Positions 1-20,699 of a DNA stretch of 64,000 bases are shown here, one piece after another. Within the stretch, counting starts at the first letter, position 1, and the number at the start of each line of letters is the position of its first letter. The DNA is from Branchiostoma floridae (Eukaryota; Chordata; Leptocardii; Amphioxiformes; Branchiostomatidae). A program made the translations under genes and the position numbers. The stretch is taken from the NCBI RefSeq assembly GCF_000003815.2, contig NC_049997.1:3309962-3373961 (forward strand). The letters are read 5' to 3'. The notes under the pieces were generated by a model. That model was not told the DNA's origin. It ran no database searches and saw only the letters and a list, made by a program, of their open reading frames with translations.

Positions 1-3000
1 CTTGCAGGTAAACAGGGCATCAGGTGAGGCACCCAGATAGGCCTTGTGCTCTGAGATCACAAGGCCTTTCTGTTCACACCGTGCATCTTCATGTTCCTGA
101 GAAAACTGCTGGAATAATGCAGCCTTTGCTTCCTCCTCCATAGTCCTGCCATACTTCAGGGCTCGTACATTCTCACTTACACGTTTGTACCCCATAATGG
201 TCCCCAAGAGGCTATCAGTGGATTCTTCAGGATTACTTTTGATAGTTTGCACTCTTGTGTATATCTTATAGAAATTAGATGCAGTGATCCTGCCTTGCCG
301 TGCCATACTCCAGATGGGGGAGTTACTCTGGGCCCTGGTAGCCTTTTCCAAGGCAGCTACTTGCTCTTTACTTACAATAAGTGAGCTGACAAACTCTGCA
401 CGTGTATCATAACTATAAGGCCTAGCCAAAACATCCATAGCTAGGGACTGGGGAGTTAGATGTTGTCCAGGTGTCGCCTCCTCCTCCTCCGGATGGGGCT
501 GCACTTCCAAAGCTGTGAAAAACCCAGACTCAGGAGGCAAAGCTTCCCGCATAAACCCGGCCAATCTTGTCCTCTTGCTACCATCTGATTCTGACTGCTG
601 CTGTGTGTTCCTTACAGGCTGGAACAACTGCTTCTGAGTAGTAGCCACCGGTCGGGAATCTGAAATTTTCAGGAAAAAGATGATTTCAATGCAGATAGAT
701 TTTAACAGTAAACATTTGCATGACCAGTTGAAATGACCTACATGAAGTGTATACTACATATGTGATCATTATCTCCTTTGTTACTTCTTACTTTTTTATG
801 TTTTATCAGTGCTTTCCTGATACCTACTGTTTAATTGTATATTTCAGGCTGGAGCAAGCCAAGGATGTCGAGGAGGCAATGCTGTGTGTTCGGTTGTCAC
901 AACGGTGGCAAAGCACTAAACAAGTGGAGGGATGAACAATGCATCATACATAACAAGGTCCACCGCAGCTGTGAATGCATGGAACCTTTCCAGCTGCTTT
1001 CATTCCCTACAGTAAACAAGGATCCTGGGGCCAGGAAGGAATGGACCAGACGAGTTGGACGAAAGATTAAGGGCAACAAAAACTGGGAACCAAATAATGA
1101 CTCTCGTATTTGCTCAATGCATTTTGTGGATGGCAAGCCTACTGACGAGAACCCGTACCCAACAGAAGGGATGGGATATGCGTTAAACAGATACACCACC
1201 ACACCAAAACAAAGGAAGAAGCCAGCACCTCGCATGACTGTAGACAGTGCTTCCAAAAAGAAGTGCACAGCAGCATCTGAGGAGGAGACAGGCGCCAGTG
1301 GTAGCAGCTACCCTACATACAGCTCCATTCAGGACCATGACTATGGTGTTCCATCTCGTGAAGATAAAGATGCCACGATCCAAAGGCTCAAATTGATGAA
1401 CACACAACTGAAACTGGAGGCTGCAACTGCCAAATTAGAAAGTGCCAATTTACATAAGCGTATTGTCAGTTATGACAAGCTCAGTGATGACAGCAAGGTA
1501 CAGTTTTACACTGGGCTGCCAAACCGCAAGGCGTTAGAAGGGCTATACAAATACCTTGCCCCAAAGCTCGATCGCATACGCTTCTGGAGGGGAGCTAGTG
1601 CCATCCCAAGAGGTGTTCGGACATTCAAGAAGTCACCAAAAAAGTCCGGGCCTGACAGAAAGCTGAGTGGGAAGAATTTGTTGGTGATGACGTTGATGAA
1701 GCTGAGGCTTGGCTCACTGAATGAAGATCTGGCTGACAGGTTTGGAGTCTCGACAGCAACCTGCTCCCGTGCACTTACAGCGACACTGAAGTTCATGGCC
1801 TCAGAACTTAAGTGCATGATCTTCAAGCCCAGCGAGGAAGTCATGAGAGCCAACCTGCCAAGAAGGTTTCGGGACTACCCCCTGTACAAAGATGTTCGAC
1901 ACATCATTGACTGCACAGAATTCTTTATAGAAACACCCACAAATCTCGAGGCAAAGGCACAGACGTGGTCTAACTACAAGCACCACCAGACGGGTAAGTG
2001 CCTGGTGTCCATTACCCCTAATGGACATTTCAACTTCGTGTCTGAAGTCTGGGGTGGCAGAATCAGCGACAAAGAGCTGACACAGGTATCCGGTTTCCTG
2101 GACATTCTATCCCGGGGCGAGGTTGTCATGGCCGATCGTGGCTTCCCCATAGCTGAAGATGTTGCTCAGCATTATGCGCATTTGCTGATCCCACCCGGCA
2201 AGAGGGGCAGCCACCAGATGACAAAGGCACAGGTTGCAACTACAAAGAAGATAGCCAACCGGCGCATCTTCGTTGAGCAGGCAATCAGACGTCTGAAAAC
2301 CTTCCGGATTCTGAAGTATGAAGTGCCCATAACTCTGGTGCCTCAGCTTGATGACATGGTCACAGTCTGTGCGGCACTTTGCAACTTACTGAACAACCTG
2401 GTTAAGTATTAGTTTCAGTTGTAGTATGCAATCGGACTAAGCATTGGATGGACACATAACACTTTGTGCAAAGACAGTAGTTATTTTGTAAGTTGTATAG
2501 TTTGTAAGAAGTAAATCCTGAGTGGGTAGTTACATTGGTATTGGCAATCTTCATATCTTACCTCATATGTTGCATTGGTGGTCACACAGAAGAAAGCACC
2601 TTACTCGACACAGATGAACTTGGTAACAAAAACAGAAACAACACATTTCACATGTAACAATGGTAACATGAATTATTCTCAATAAGTTAAACGGTGTTGT
2701 GTTGAAGCTTCAAATTCACATGTAACAATGATGATGAAGATGATGAAAGACCCTTTGTTGTACATTCATTCCTCGAAGGTACTAGGTCGTATGTTCTTTG
2801 ATGTAACAAATATAACGTTCAACATGTACAAATATAGGAAAGTGTAGTCAACAATACAAGTGAAGCACACATTGTAGACAGAAGTATTTTAATCAGTTAT
2901 CCGAATAGTCAACATCTTACTTTTAGTACATGTGTGGATATTAGAACAGATAATGTTTCTTAGACAAGTTTCTGTTAACAAAAGTATAGACAGTTGTAGT

Positions 3001-4118
3001 TGCAACCCTGCAATATGAAGTGTTAGTATTACAATTTAGACATGTAGATATCTTAAGTTATTTGTAACATGTGCTCGGCATGTGAATGTTAATTTTAGTA
3101 GGCTGAACTCAAAATTTATAGGTACACACCAGTTTTGCCAAATTTATCATTTTTTAAACACAAGTCCTTGCATTTTCTCTTCTGGACTCTTTTCCCTGGG
3201 GCAACATTCCACCGGGCGGCTGTAGATGTACACGCAGGGTTTACTAGATAGGTCCGGACTGCTGCCTCGACCTTAAACAGCACCGCTGCGATGTGACTGC
3301 ATGACTGTCCCAACCTGGACACAACAAGTAAAGGTGCCAGGGTTAAACATACAGCAAAAACCAAAAAAGTTGTAGAGAGAGCAATATTAGATTCATCAAT
3401 ATTATATTGTAATATGCAATTCATCTGATAACTCACCCAGCTGTACAAGAGCAGTAAGCCTCTTTGATGGTGCCAGTTTGGTGGCAGCAAACCCATGCCT
3501 TGTGCGGGAATTCATTTATTTTGCATGATGGTGTACATTTTGCTCGCAAGTAGACAAGCCCACCTCGCTTGCAAGACTGCACCTCTTGCAGCCAACCATT
3601 TGTGTAGAAGGTGTATGCTTTGCCTTCCTTGTAGGCATTCAGCATACGGTTGTTTAGGGTTTGGTCCTTGCCTGATGAGTCAAAGAACACATTATCAGAA
3701 GAGCTAGCAAAATGGGACTGTAGTATGTACATTGTTACAGCAACAAAGTCAAATGAGCTATAGTGCCTGAATAAAATTTGTATATGCAACATGTACCTGG
3801 GTGTTCCTTCATTATGTAGTCATAAATGTCACTGTACATGACATTTGGCCAGCCTTCAATGCCCTCAGTCTCGGTTGTCCAGGCTTCAGGTCCAAACTGG
3901 AGGGGATCTTCTATCCCTTCCACCAGCTGTTCATATTCCTTCTTCGCGGTTTCAGCTAGCTCAGCTGCTGACGGCTGCACTGGGATGTTGTTCTCCCAAG
4001 CACTGAAGGCCCTGGCAACTAGCATCTTATGGTCGCCAGTTGTTTTCCACCCCCTGTCGCTCAGGTACTTCGTCAGAGCTGCATTCCTCCATGTCTCAAA
4101 TTCTTTGTATTTTTCCAT
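1..4118 (-). CDS. SWIM zinc-finger / YqaJ exonuclease-domain protein (3' end beyond window)
   Basis: Four exons can be read on the minus strand: 4118-3797, 3671-3437, 3314-3130 and 659-1 (continuing left). All junctions are GT-AG and keep frame (phases 1, 2, 1). Exon 1 starts at the ATG at 4118-4116 (MEKYKEFETWRN). Exons 2-3 hold a SWIM zinc-binding motif, CSC followed by GLGQSCSHIAAVLFKVEAAV, so C-x-C...C-x-H is complete. Exon 4 has the start of a YqaJ / lambda-exonuclease fold: SPIWSMARQGRITASNFYKI and later YLGASPDAL with the catalytic Asp of the SPD motif. The E-x-K part of the active site would lie left of the window. The SWIM-then-YqaJ order is common in proteins found in transposon-rich invertebrate genomes. 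Intron 3 (3129-660) contains the oppositely oriented transposase. I infer this is the second gene of an IS4EU/ISL2EU-type element. A stand-alone domesticated gene is possible. Exon joins are my reading and need transcript support. Confidence 0.75.
865..2412 (+). CDS. THAP-domain DDE transposase (DDE_Tnp_4 / IS5-like)
   Basis: An uninterrupted 515-codon frame. I chose the ATG at 865 (MSRRQCCVFGCHN) because a splice acceptor (atatttcag) sits just upstream at 840-846, and the frame's earlier ATG at 835 lies before it. The N-terminus is a THAP zinc finger: Cys7 and Cys11, then C-S-M-H at Cys83/His86. A lysine-rich linker and a Lys/Leu-rich helical stretch follow, then an HTH-like segment (EDLADRFGVSTATCSRALTA). 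The C-terminal half is a DDE domain: Asp349 in IIDCTEF, Asp424 in VMADRGF and Glu471 in FVEQAIRRLK, with spacing 74 and 46 residues. The catalytic triad and zinc ligands are present, so the protein could be active. It lies inside an intron of the antisense SWIM-YqaJ gene. PIF/Harbinger transposases share the DDE_Tnp_4 fold, but the THAP finger and the YqaJ partner favour IS4EU/ISL2EU. The superfamily name is from memory of that pairing. Confidence 0.85.
   Translation: MSRRQCCVFGCHNGGKALNKWRDEQCIIHNKVHRSCECMEPFQLLSFPTVNKDPGARKEWTRRVGRKIKGNKNWEPNNDSRICSMHFVDGKPTDENPYPTEGMGYALNRYTTTPKQRKKPAPRMTVDSASKKKCTAASEEETGASGSSYPTYSSIQDHDYGVPSREDKDATIQRLKLMNTQLKLEAATAKLESANLHKRIVSYDKLSDDSKVQFYTGLPNRKALEGLYKYLAPKLDRIRFWRGASAIPRGVRTFKKSPKKSGPDRKLSGKNLLVMTLMKLRLGSLNEDLADRFGVSTATCSRALTATLKFMASELKCMIFKPSEEVMRANLPRRFRDYPLYKDVRHIIDCTEFFIETPTNLEAKAQTWSNYKHHQTGKCLVSITPNGHFNFVSEVWGGRISDKELTQVSGFLDILSRGEVVMADRGFPIAEDVAQHYAHLLIPPGKRGSHQMTKAQVATTKKIANRRIFVEQAIRRLKTFRILKYEVPITLVPQLDDMVTVCAALCNLLNNLVKY
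2413..3129. other. AT-rich non-coding stretch
   Basis: This is the 3' flank of the transposase and the remaining part of intron 3 of the SWIM-YqaJ gene. Short runs such as cacatgtaacaatg recur near 2650 and 2716. I see no gene here. Confidence 0.4.
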
Positions 4119-4499
4119 GCTCTTCTAAGCCAAAGACAAGATATGATCATTAGATAAATTACGAAAATCATTTGAGATCTGTCTATATCAAATTTGTATG
4201 CACGCTGATGTCTAGCAAAACCAGAAAAACAAAACAGACTTTTGCCGCCACGTCAACCAAAACAACATCGTAGTTTCGAAGGTAGTAAACACAATTATAT
4301 AACGTTATATTTACTTATTTAGATAGTTAAACATTAAACATGGCCTTGACATACCTTCTTTAGTTGTAGATATGCGGAATGGAGAAAATTTGACAAGTAA
4401 CGGTGCCGTAAATACAGGAGACGACGATGCCACGCGTGCGTTTTGCCAGCTTGGCTTTCCCGCGATATCTCACATGTGTGCGCCGGGCGCCGGGCTCCG
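4119..4499. other. 5' flank of SWIM-YqaJ gene
   Basis: This lies between the ATG at 4118 and the outer edge of the giant palindrome. The right part (4430-4499) is GC-rich. It should hold the promoter of the SWIM-YqaJ gene, but no clear TATA box or other element can be named. Confidence 0.3.
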
Positions 4500-5309
4500 T
4501 TTGACCTCTGACCCAAAATGGCGCCGGCGAACCGGCTGTGGCGCGCCATCTTGAGTACATAGCGGACTCCATTCAATAAGTCGTAGCACAGTCACAATAC
4601 GTCAAATCGAGCTATTATATGTGTTCCCGTGATCTAGAAGAGTCAGGGAACCGTGTGTATGTCAGTTGAAATTTCAAAAGGTAGTTGAAGACGAGATTAG
4701 TTCCGTCAAAGTTGACCTTCTACGTACTCATCATGGCGAGGGTAGCTTGTGTTTTACGGTCTGCATGGGGTTTTCCAGGTGACCGATGTATATCGTCTAC
4801 TTCCGGGTCAAACCAACTACCCAAAACAAAACACGCAATACTCTACCAGTGATAACCGATTGAGTGCCCTCAGTTTGGAGAATCGTATGTATCTCAGTCA
4901 ATAGACTTTAGACAGAAACTGACCAGATCTAGGAGGTTTTATCAGTTATCTTAGGAAGTGGGTAAATTCGTCTTCCACTGCCTAAAGAGAAGAAGTCTAA
5001 CCCAACAAAACTAGTATAATGTACACTAGCATAGCATATAGTCATAGAATGTAGTTCCTAGCACCTTTGTATTTTTCCTTATTTTACATGTTGTTTGTAC
5101 CTGCAATTAGCCCTCGGGCAAGAACTTGCAATAAACATATCATTAAACTTCATTGGCTCATCCCAAGCGCGAGACATTGCACTACAAGTGGCCGAAGGAA
5201 AGTTTTATCTATAAAGATTATCTGTCATATTGCCAGGCGTGAAATATAACTTAACTGTATTTGAACCAGAATTCTTAATAAGACACACTAGCATTTACCT
5301 CTTACTAAG

Positions 5310-6430
5310 CTATTCTGACAGTGTATCATTCAAATGATACAGGGTAATACACAATGTATTCAGCGACCTACGGGCTGTATCATTCAAAGTGATATACTCC
5401 TGGTTAAGATACAAGAATCCCAGCAGTGGTGCAATATCAAAAGACAGAGGCAAAGATCTATTCCGACAGTGTTTTCATTAAAGTGAAACAGGTATCCCGA
5501 CTGGTGCCACATTCAAAGGACAAACTCACCGGTCATTATTTACGGAAAGGCTAAGCTATTCCGACAGTGTATCATTCAAATAATAACGGGTAATATACAG
5601 TGATCTATGGGGTGCATCATTCAAATGATACGAGGTTAAGATACAAGAATCCCGACTGGTGCAACATTCAAAGGACAAAAGGAAAGACTAAGCTATTCAG
5701 ACAGTGTATCATTCAAATGAAACATATAATATATAGCGATCTAAAGGGTGTATCATTCAAATGATACAAGTTAAGATACAAGAATCCCGACTTGTTTAAC
5801 ATTCAAAGGACAAGAGAAAGACTAAGCTATTCCGACAGTGTATCATTCAAATGATACAGGGTAATATACAGCGATCTAAAGGGTGTATCATTCAAATGAT
5901 ACAAGTTAAGATACAAGAATCCGGACTTGTGCAACATTCAAAGGACAAGAGAAAGACTAAGCTAATCCGACAGTGTATCATTCAAATGCTACAGGGTAAT
6001 ATACAACGATCTAAAGGGTGTATCATTCAAATGATACAAGTTAAGATACAAGAATCCCGACTTGTGCAACATTCAAAGGACAAGAGAAAGACTAAGCTAT
6101 TCCGACACGGTGTATCATTCAAATGATACAGGGTAATATACAACGATCTAAAGGGTGTATCATTCAACTGAAACAGGCAATCATACAGCGATCTGAGGGT
6201 GTATCATTCAAATGATACAGGTTAAGATACAAGAATCCCTGGTACAACATGTAAAGGACAAATTCCCTGGGAAAGACTAAGCTTTTCCGACAATGTATCA
6301 TTCAAATGATACAGGGTAATATACAGCGATCTAGAGGGTGCATCATTCAAATGATACAGGTTATTAAGATACAAGAATCCCAACTGGTGCAACATTCAAA
6401 GGGTAGAGGGAAAGACTAAGACTAAGTTGT
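5310..6430 (+). repeat. Tandem array, about 135-bp unit, left palindrome arm
   Basis: The unit contains gactaagctattccgacag, then gtatcattcaaatgatac twice, and cttgtgcaacattcaaagga. Unit starts near 5687, 5819, 5956 and 6089 give spacing of 132-137 bp. The 18-mer gtatcattcaaatgatac is itself a palindrome with 8-nt arms. Outer units are more degenerate. Confidence 0.85.
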
Positions 6431-6699
6431 GTCGTACACAATCCCTTCTGCATCTTTGTTTTGTAATCTAAAAGTAATGACTATATAACAAACTACAAAG
6501 TTGTCTTTTCGTCCACCAAACAATTAACAATAGTTCTTGTGTACCAAAGCAATTCCATGGCCGTTTCCATTACAATTCAGACCACCATCACTACAGTACT
6601 AGACAGTGGAACAACCTAAAACAGATCCAAGTAAAAACGCAACAAAGAAAGTTCTCCATGATGTTCAGATGCCCGGAAAGTTACAAAGTTACAAAGTTA

Positions 6700-7000
6700 A
6701 TATACAAGAATGCTGAAGGTGTAACATTCATTCATATAAATTGACACAGTTGTCCTCCCGCCGATTAAGGGAGGTTAATACGGATAAAACAGCGCCTTTC
6801 TACAACTGTGTCATAAAAATTGACACAGAATCCTCCCATCGAAACTTTCTGTCATTAAAGGGGATAATACGGATAGAAGAGCGCCTTTCTACAACTGTAT
6901 CATATAAATAAACACAGTTGTCCTCCCGTCGAAACTTTCTGTTATTAAAGGAGGTAATATGGATAGAAGAGCGCCTTTCTACAACTGACTGTTTAGTTGA
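6700..7000 (+). repeat. Second tandem repeat, about 110-bp unit, left arm
   Basis: The motifs gcgcctttctacaactg, attgacacag and cctcccgtcgaaactttctg repeat about three times. The inverted counterpart is at 7280-7475 in the right arm. Confidence 0.7.
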
Positions 7001-7739
7001 ATTATGATTTCGGCAAACATTGGTGTGGTGTTATCAATGTTGCAGTATGAGTCGCTATTCCATTATTAAACGCGTCTTGTTATTTTGAATTGTTGTCAGT
7101 GTGCTATTTTGTTAATTACTACGCGTGAAATACACGACCGCCAGATTAGAATGCTTCTTATCAACACGATCGTACGATGGAAATTTACCTTTTGTAGATC
7201 TTTACACGGACTGACTCATACTACAACATTGATAACACCACACCAATGTTTGCCGAATTCAGAATTCAACTCAACAATCAGTTGTAGAAAGGCGCTCTTC
7301 TATCCGTATTAACCTCCTTCAATAACAAAAAGTTTCGACGGCAGGAGGATTCTGTGTCAATTTTTATGACACAGTTGTAGAAAGGCGCTGTTTTATCCGT
7401 ATTAACCTCCCTTAGTAACGTAAGTCTTCGGGAGGACAACTGTGTCAATTTATATGAATGAATGTTACACCTTCAGGATTCTTGTATATTAACTTTGTAA
7501 CTTTGCGGGCATCTGAACATCATGGAGAACTTTCTTTGTTGCGTTTTTACTTGGATCTGTTTTAGGTTGTTCCACTGTCTAGTACTGTAGTGATGGTGGT
7601 ATGGATTGTGATGGAAACTGCCATGGAATTGCTTTGGTACACAAGAACTATTGTTAATTGTTTGGTGGACGAAAAGACAACTTTGTAGTTTGTTATATAG
7701 TCATTACTTTTAGATTACAAAACAAAGATGCAGAAGGGA

Positions 7740-9190
7740 TTGTGTACGACACAACTTAGTCTTAGTCTTTCCCTCTGCCCTTTGAATGTTGCACCAGTTG
7801 GGATTCTTGTATCTTAATAACCTGTATCATTTGAATGATGCACCCTCTAGATCGATGTATATTCCCCTGCGTCATTTGAATGATACCCCCTTTCTATCGT
7901 TGTATATTACCCCGTATCATTGAATGATACACTGTCAAGATAGATTAGTCTTTCCCTCTGTTCTTTAAATGCTACACCATTAGGATTCTTGTATCTTGAC
8001 CTTTATCATTTGAATGATACACCCTCTAGATATCTCAGGATATCTTAGTCTTTCCCTCTGTCCTTTGAATGTTGTACCTTTGGGATGCTTGTATCTTAAC
8101 CCTGTATCTTAATAACATGTATCATTTGAAAAATACATTTGAAAGATACAGCTAGCCCCTAGATTGCTGTATATTACCCTGTATCTTTTGAATGATACAC
8201 TTTCGGAATAGCTTTATCTTTCCCTTTGTCCTTTAAATGCGGCACCAGTTGGGATTCTTGTATCTTAACCTGAATCATTTGAATGATACACCCCCCAGAT
8301 CGCTGTATATTACCCTTTATTATTTGACTGATACACTGTCGGAATAGCTTAGTCTTTCCCGGGACAGTGTCCTTTGAATGTTGCACCAGTTGGGATTCTT
8401 GTACCTTAACCTGTATCATTTGAATGATACACATTATAAATCGCTGCATATTACCCTGTATCATTTGAATGATACACTCAGTCGAGTAGCTTAGTCTTTT
8501 CCAGGGAGTTTGAATGTTGCGTTAGTTGGGATTCTTGTATCTTAACCTGTATCATTTGAATGATATACCCTTTAGATCTATGTATGTTACCCTTTATCAT
8601 TTGAATGATACACTTTCGTAATAGCTTAGTCTTTCCCGGGGAGTTCTTTGCATGTTGCACCAGTCGGGATTCTAGTATCTTATCCTGTATCATTTGAATG
8701 ATACATCCTTTAGATCGCTGCATATTACCTTTTATCATTTGAATGATACACGAATAGCTTAGCTTAGCCCTTTGTCCTTTGAATGTTGCACCAGCACTAG
8801 TTGGGATTCTTGTATCTTAACATGTATCATTTGAATGATGCACCCCTAGATCGCTGTATATTACCCTGTATCGTTTGAATGATACACTGTCAGAATAGGT
8901 TAGTCTTTCCCAGGGAGTTTGTCCTTTGCAGGTTGGACCAGGGATTCTTGTATCTTAATTAACCTGTATCATTCGAATGATGCACATCGCTGTATATAAC
9001 ACTGTATCATTTGAATGATACACTGTCGGGATAGCTTAGTCTTTCCCGGGGAGTTCTTTGCATGTTGCACCAGTTGGGATTCTTGTATCTTATGCTATAT
9101 CATTTGAATGATACACCTTAGATCGCTGTATACATTGTGTTGTGTATTACCCTGTATCATTTGAATGATACAGTGAGTCGGAATAGGTAA
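7740..9190 (-). repeat. Tandem array, about 135-bp unit, right palindrome arm
   Basis: This is the reverse-complement counterpart of the left array, with repeated gtatcatttgaatgatac, tgggattcttgtatctta and agcttagtctttccc. It is about 300 bp longer than the left array, so the arms have gained or lost units independently. Confidence 0.85.
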
Positions 9191-9836
9191 GCAAGTAAAT
9201 GCCAGGCTTTTCCAGAATTCTGGTTCAATTACAGTTAAGTTACATGGCACGCCTGGCAATACGGACAGATAATCTTTAGAGGTAAAACTGTCCTTCGGTC
9301 ACTATGTAGTGCAAAGTCTCGGCTTGGGATGAGCCAATCATTATATATAAATTGACCCAGTTGTCCTCCCGCCAATTAGTCTAAACTGTTCGGTCATACC
9401 ATGACATCCTGTAGCTTCTAGTTGTAAAAGAGGTTGTCTCTTTCATCGCCTCAGTCTGTAGGTTCATATGCATGCATATGGTTTCATGCGCTTCTGCCGA
9501 CAGTGTGAGCCGGAAACAGATGCGTCTTTCTTTGTGACCGGGTACCGCAAAACCCCCATGTGGTGCGTATTTCAGCCAAAAACATGGCGGCTAGAAACAT
9601 GGCGGCTTCCGAAAAATCTGAGTGAGGGCAAACTCTGAAGTGGTAACCCGTCAATCTAGCAAAAGTCAAATTTATTTTGTGAGGTACACACGGTTGTCTG
9701 ACTCTTCTAGATCACGGGGACATATATGATAGCTCGATTTGACGTATCGTGACTGTGCTACGCCTTATTGAATGGAGTCCTCTATGTACTCAAAATGGCG
9801 CGTTACACGGCAACTCGCGTATGACAAAGGTCAAAG

Positions 9837-10557
9837 TTGCCTCCTGATTACCCTCTTAATTAACAATTTTGTCGTTTGTAGCTTATGACACGAACTGCAT
9901 CGTCTGTTTACTGTGCATTGACATTCACAATGATGAAATTGGTGTTTCCTTTTACGTTCTTCTTTGCAACAAGTGCAAATGTGAGGATAGAAAACACGAA
10001 GATGAAACGAATAAAGAAAGTGGGATATCGGTGGAGATAATAAGCAGACAAGACGAACTATCTGTGGTCTACCGTTGTATTTTATTTTGTCATAATATAA
10101 GAAGTAGTCATTACCAAAATCACAGTACAATGTTTTCTAATCAAATACACCAAAACTGACTGCTTTCTAGTGATACATCAATCATGATAGTCATTATTCA
10201 ATGCTGTCTATTTTGAATTTCTGAACATTACATATCCACAGTTAAAAGGGGGGAAAAGTCTAACGCATCTCAACTTTTTGCCTTGAAATGAATTAACTAC
10301 CCTGTCCTCTTAACATGAAAACCCATCTGTGTTGGTAGAAGTCATTCTGGATAAAGTTGAACTGTAATTTCCAACACAAACCTTGGAAACCATCTCTTAA
10401 CAGAAACGGAGGACGTCATCGACTTTCTACAACTTACTATTATGATACTGCTCACTTGTGCTATCTACATAACGTGACGTCCCAGAAGCGAAAATTTGGT
10501 CCTTTTTTGCCTTCAAAATTACAGTAAAATTCAACTTTTTCCAGAATATCTTGTCCA
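9837..10557. other. Non-coding, 3' flank of minus-strand EF-Tu gene
   Basis: It lies between the right edge of the palindrome and the EF-Tu stop codon. The nearest part should be the 3' UTR of the minus-strand EF-Tu gene. Overlapping ORFs of 96-99 codons on both strands near 9831-10159 show no recognisable domain. Confidence 0.35.
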
Positions 10558-19499
<8,942 letters not shown>

Positions 19500-19508
<9 letters not shown>

Positions 19509-19640
19509 AGTTGAACTTGAAGCCTTGGTTCTCTCAGCCTTTCCTGAGGTGACAAGATCTAGAGGTGTTGCAAATGTTGTCAGCTGTTGTCTTCGACAGA
19601 CAAACTGTCCTGCTGAAGTAATTTTATCTGGTCGTCTGAC
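19500..19640 (-). promoter_or_regulatory. Exon 1 and 5' leader of EF-Tu copy A, conserved in copy B
   Basis: The reverse complement of 19540-19640 matches 21880-21965; both hold tctgtcgaagacaacagctg. The ATG at 19508 follows tcaagttcaact and is cut by a donor, AAG|GTAGGA. The shared block is probably 5' UTR or a leader-coding exon carried along in the duplication. Confidence 0.6.
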
Positions 19641-20187
19641 TCAATTACATGTAGACGATTTGGGTGGGGCGTCCGTTTTGCAAATTCAATTGGCCAGAGG
19701 TTGTTTTTTTTTTTGTCAATCGTAAACGTTGTTAGTTTTGTTCTCTGGTGAGTAATAGTTTTCTCAGAATCACATCAATAATATTGGTTTTGATGTTTTT
19801 AAATGTTGAAACACGTATAGTTCAATACCTATACTGTTGCTTCAGGGACGTTTTGTACTCATTTTGTTGCAGATTTCAAACGTTCCCCTGTACAGTTCAT
19901 CTATTTAAATTGCAGTTATAATTCCCTAATTCTGCTTTATCTTGCTGTTAAGTCCAGCAAACAACTCAGCTTTTACAGACACGTTTTGACTTTGCCCCAC
20001 TTTTGATCAATAAAACGGACATTTTTGTGACAAGTCTCTTCAGCGTTTTGCATATGTACGCTGGATAACTCTTAGGGAATGTCCAGTTGTCGGTAAAAAA
20101 AAAACCAACCTGAGTTTTCAATTGGCCACATGAATTGTATTCATAACAATTGCTGGATGTTATAGATGTGTTGTAACGTGGTATTTT

Positions 20188-20246
20188 GTGGCGTAGCTGA
20201 TCAGGTGTTAGGGTTTGGCTTTTTGACGCGGGTTCGAACCCGAAGT
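20188..20246 (+). repeat. tRNA-like sequence (SINE head or tRNA pseudogene)
   Basis: A-box-like tggcgtagctgatcagg and a perfect B box ggttcgaaccc at 20231-20241. No convincing full cloverleaf or acceptor stem, so it is not called as a tRNA gene. Confidence 0.45.
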
Positions 20247-20369
20247 GCTTCACTTTCTTTTGTTCGATATTCTTTAACGCCATGTATTTATCACAATACT
20301 GTCGTATATTTTTGATAAAAATGTTGCTTAACTAACATACACCTTTGCTTCTTCTTAGCCCCCCTTTTG

Positions 20370-20605
20370 ATTCCGACTGTGTCGCTCACATTACATGTGC
20401 GCTACCGAAACGGGTTGCAGTCGTTAGGTTAAGCTGTGGTCCACTGTTCATTGTGCTTGTCGAAAAGAGCTAGAGGAATTTCCCCGGTACAATAAATCTG
20501 TAAATGCTGTACATAGCGAATGTCTTCTCTGTCACAACCAGTGGAAGACTAGCTAGCTCTTTAGTGAGCTAAAACTGGATAGAGATCACTTTCCTTTCAT
20601 TTTGT
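20370..20605 (+). mobile_element. SINE (body), same family as 45965-46265
   Basis: It shares cattgtgcttgtcgaaaaga, cagtggaagact and gatcactttcctttca with the copy at 46120-46265, in the same order and spacing. The tRNA-like head is not recognisable here. Confidence 0.75.
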
Positions 20606-20699
20606 CCTTAATTAGATTTATGAAAAGTTTGGATATGGTAACGACCGGCGACCGTATGGAAAAGCGACAACTGTTTGCGAGACGGAAACTTGTGTCGCT

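Larger units (their letters stand above)
4500..9836. repeat. Giant imperfect palindrome (long inverted repeat, about 5.3 kb)
   Basis: The left arm (about 4500-7053) is the reverse complement of the right arm (about 7211-9836), with interruptions. Anchor matches: 4541-4649 with 9701-9798 (contains gcacagtcac...tcgagct); 5140-5240 with 9230-9345; 6421-6690 with 7498-7755, nearly identical; 6961-7050 with 7211-7300. The outermost shared motif is tttgacct at 4500 and its complement aggtcaaa at 9829. The arms differ by indels; the right tandem array is longer. The unique spacer is about 160 bp. No transposase is encoded, and the short ORFs inside are translations of the tandem repeat. It could be a foldback or non-autonomous DNA element, or an inverted duplication of one. 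No target-site duplication was found. Confidence 0.8.

Noticed and set aside
4360-4576. Overlapping ORFs on three frames at 4334-4576
   Set aside because: They are due to GC-rich composition at the palindrome edge; mutually overlapping and without domains.
5851-6126. 91-codon ORF in the left palindrome arm and similar ones at 8174-8738
   Set aside because: They are translations of the 135-bp tandem repeat (MIQ, IQRSKGCIIQMIQVKIQ patterns) and exist on mirrored strands of the palindrome. There is no independent sign of coding.
20188-20246. tRNA gene
   Set aside because: A and B boxes are present but acceptor and anticodon stems do not form properly; a SINE head or pseudogene fits better. The same holds for 51264-51335.
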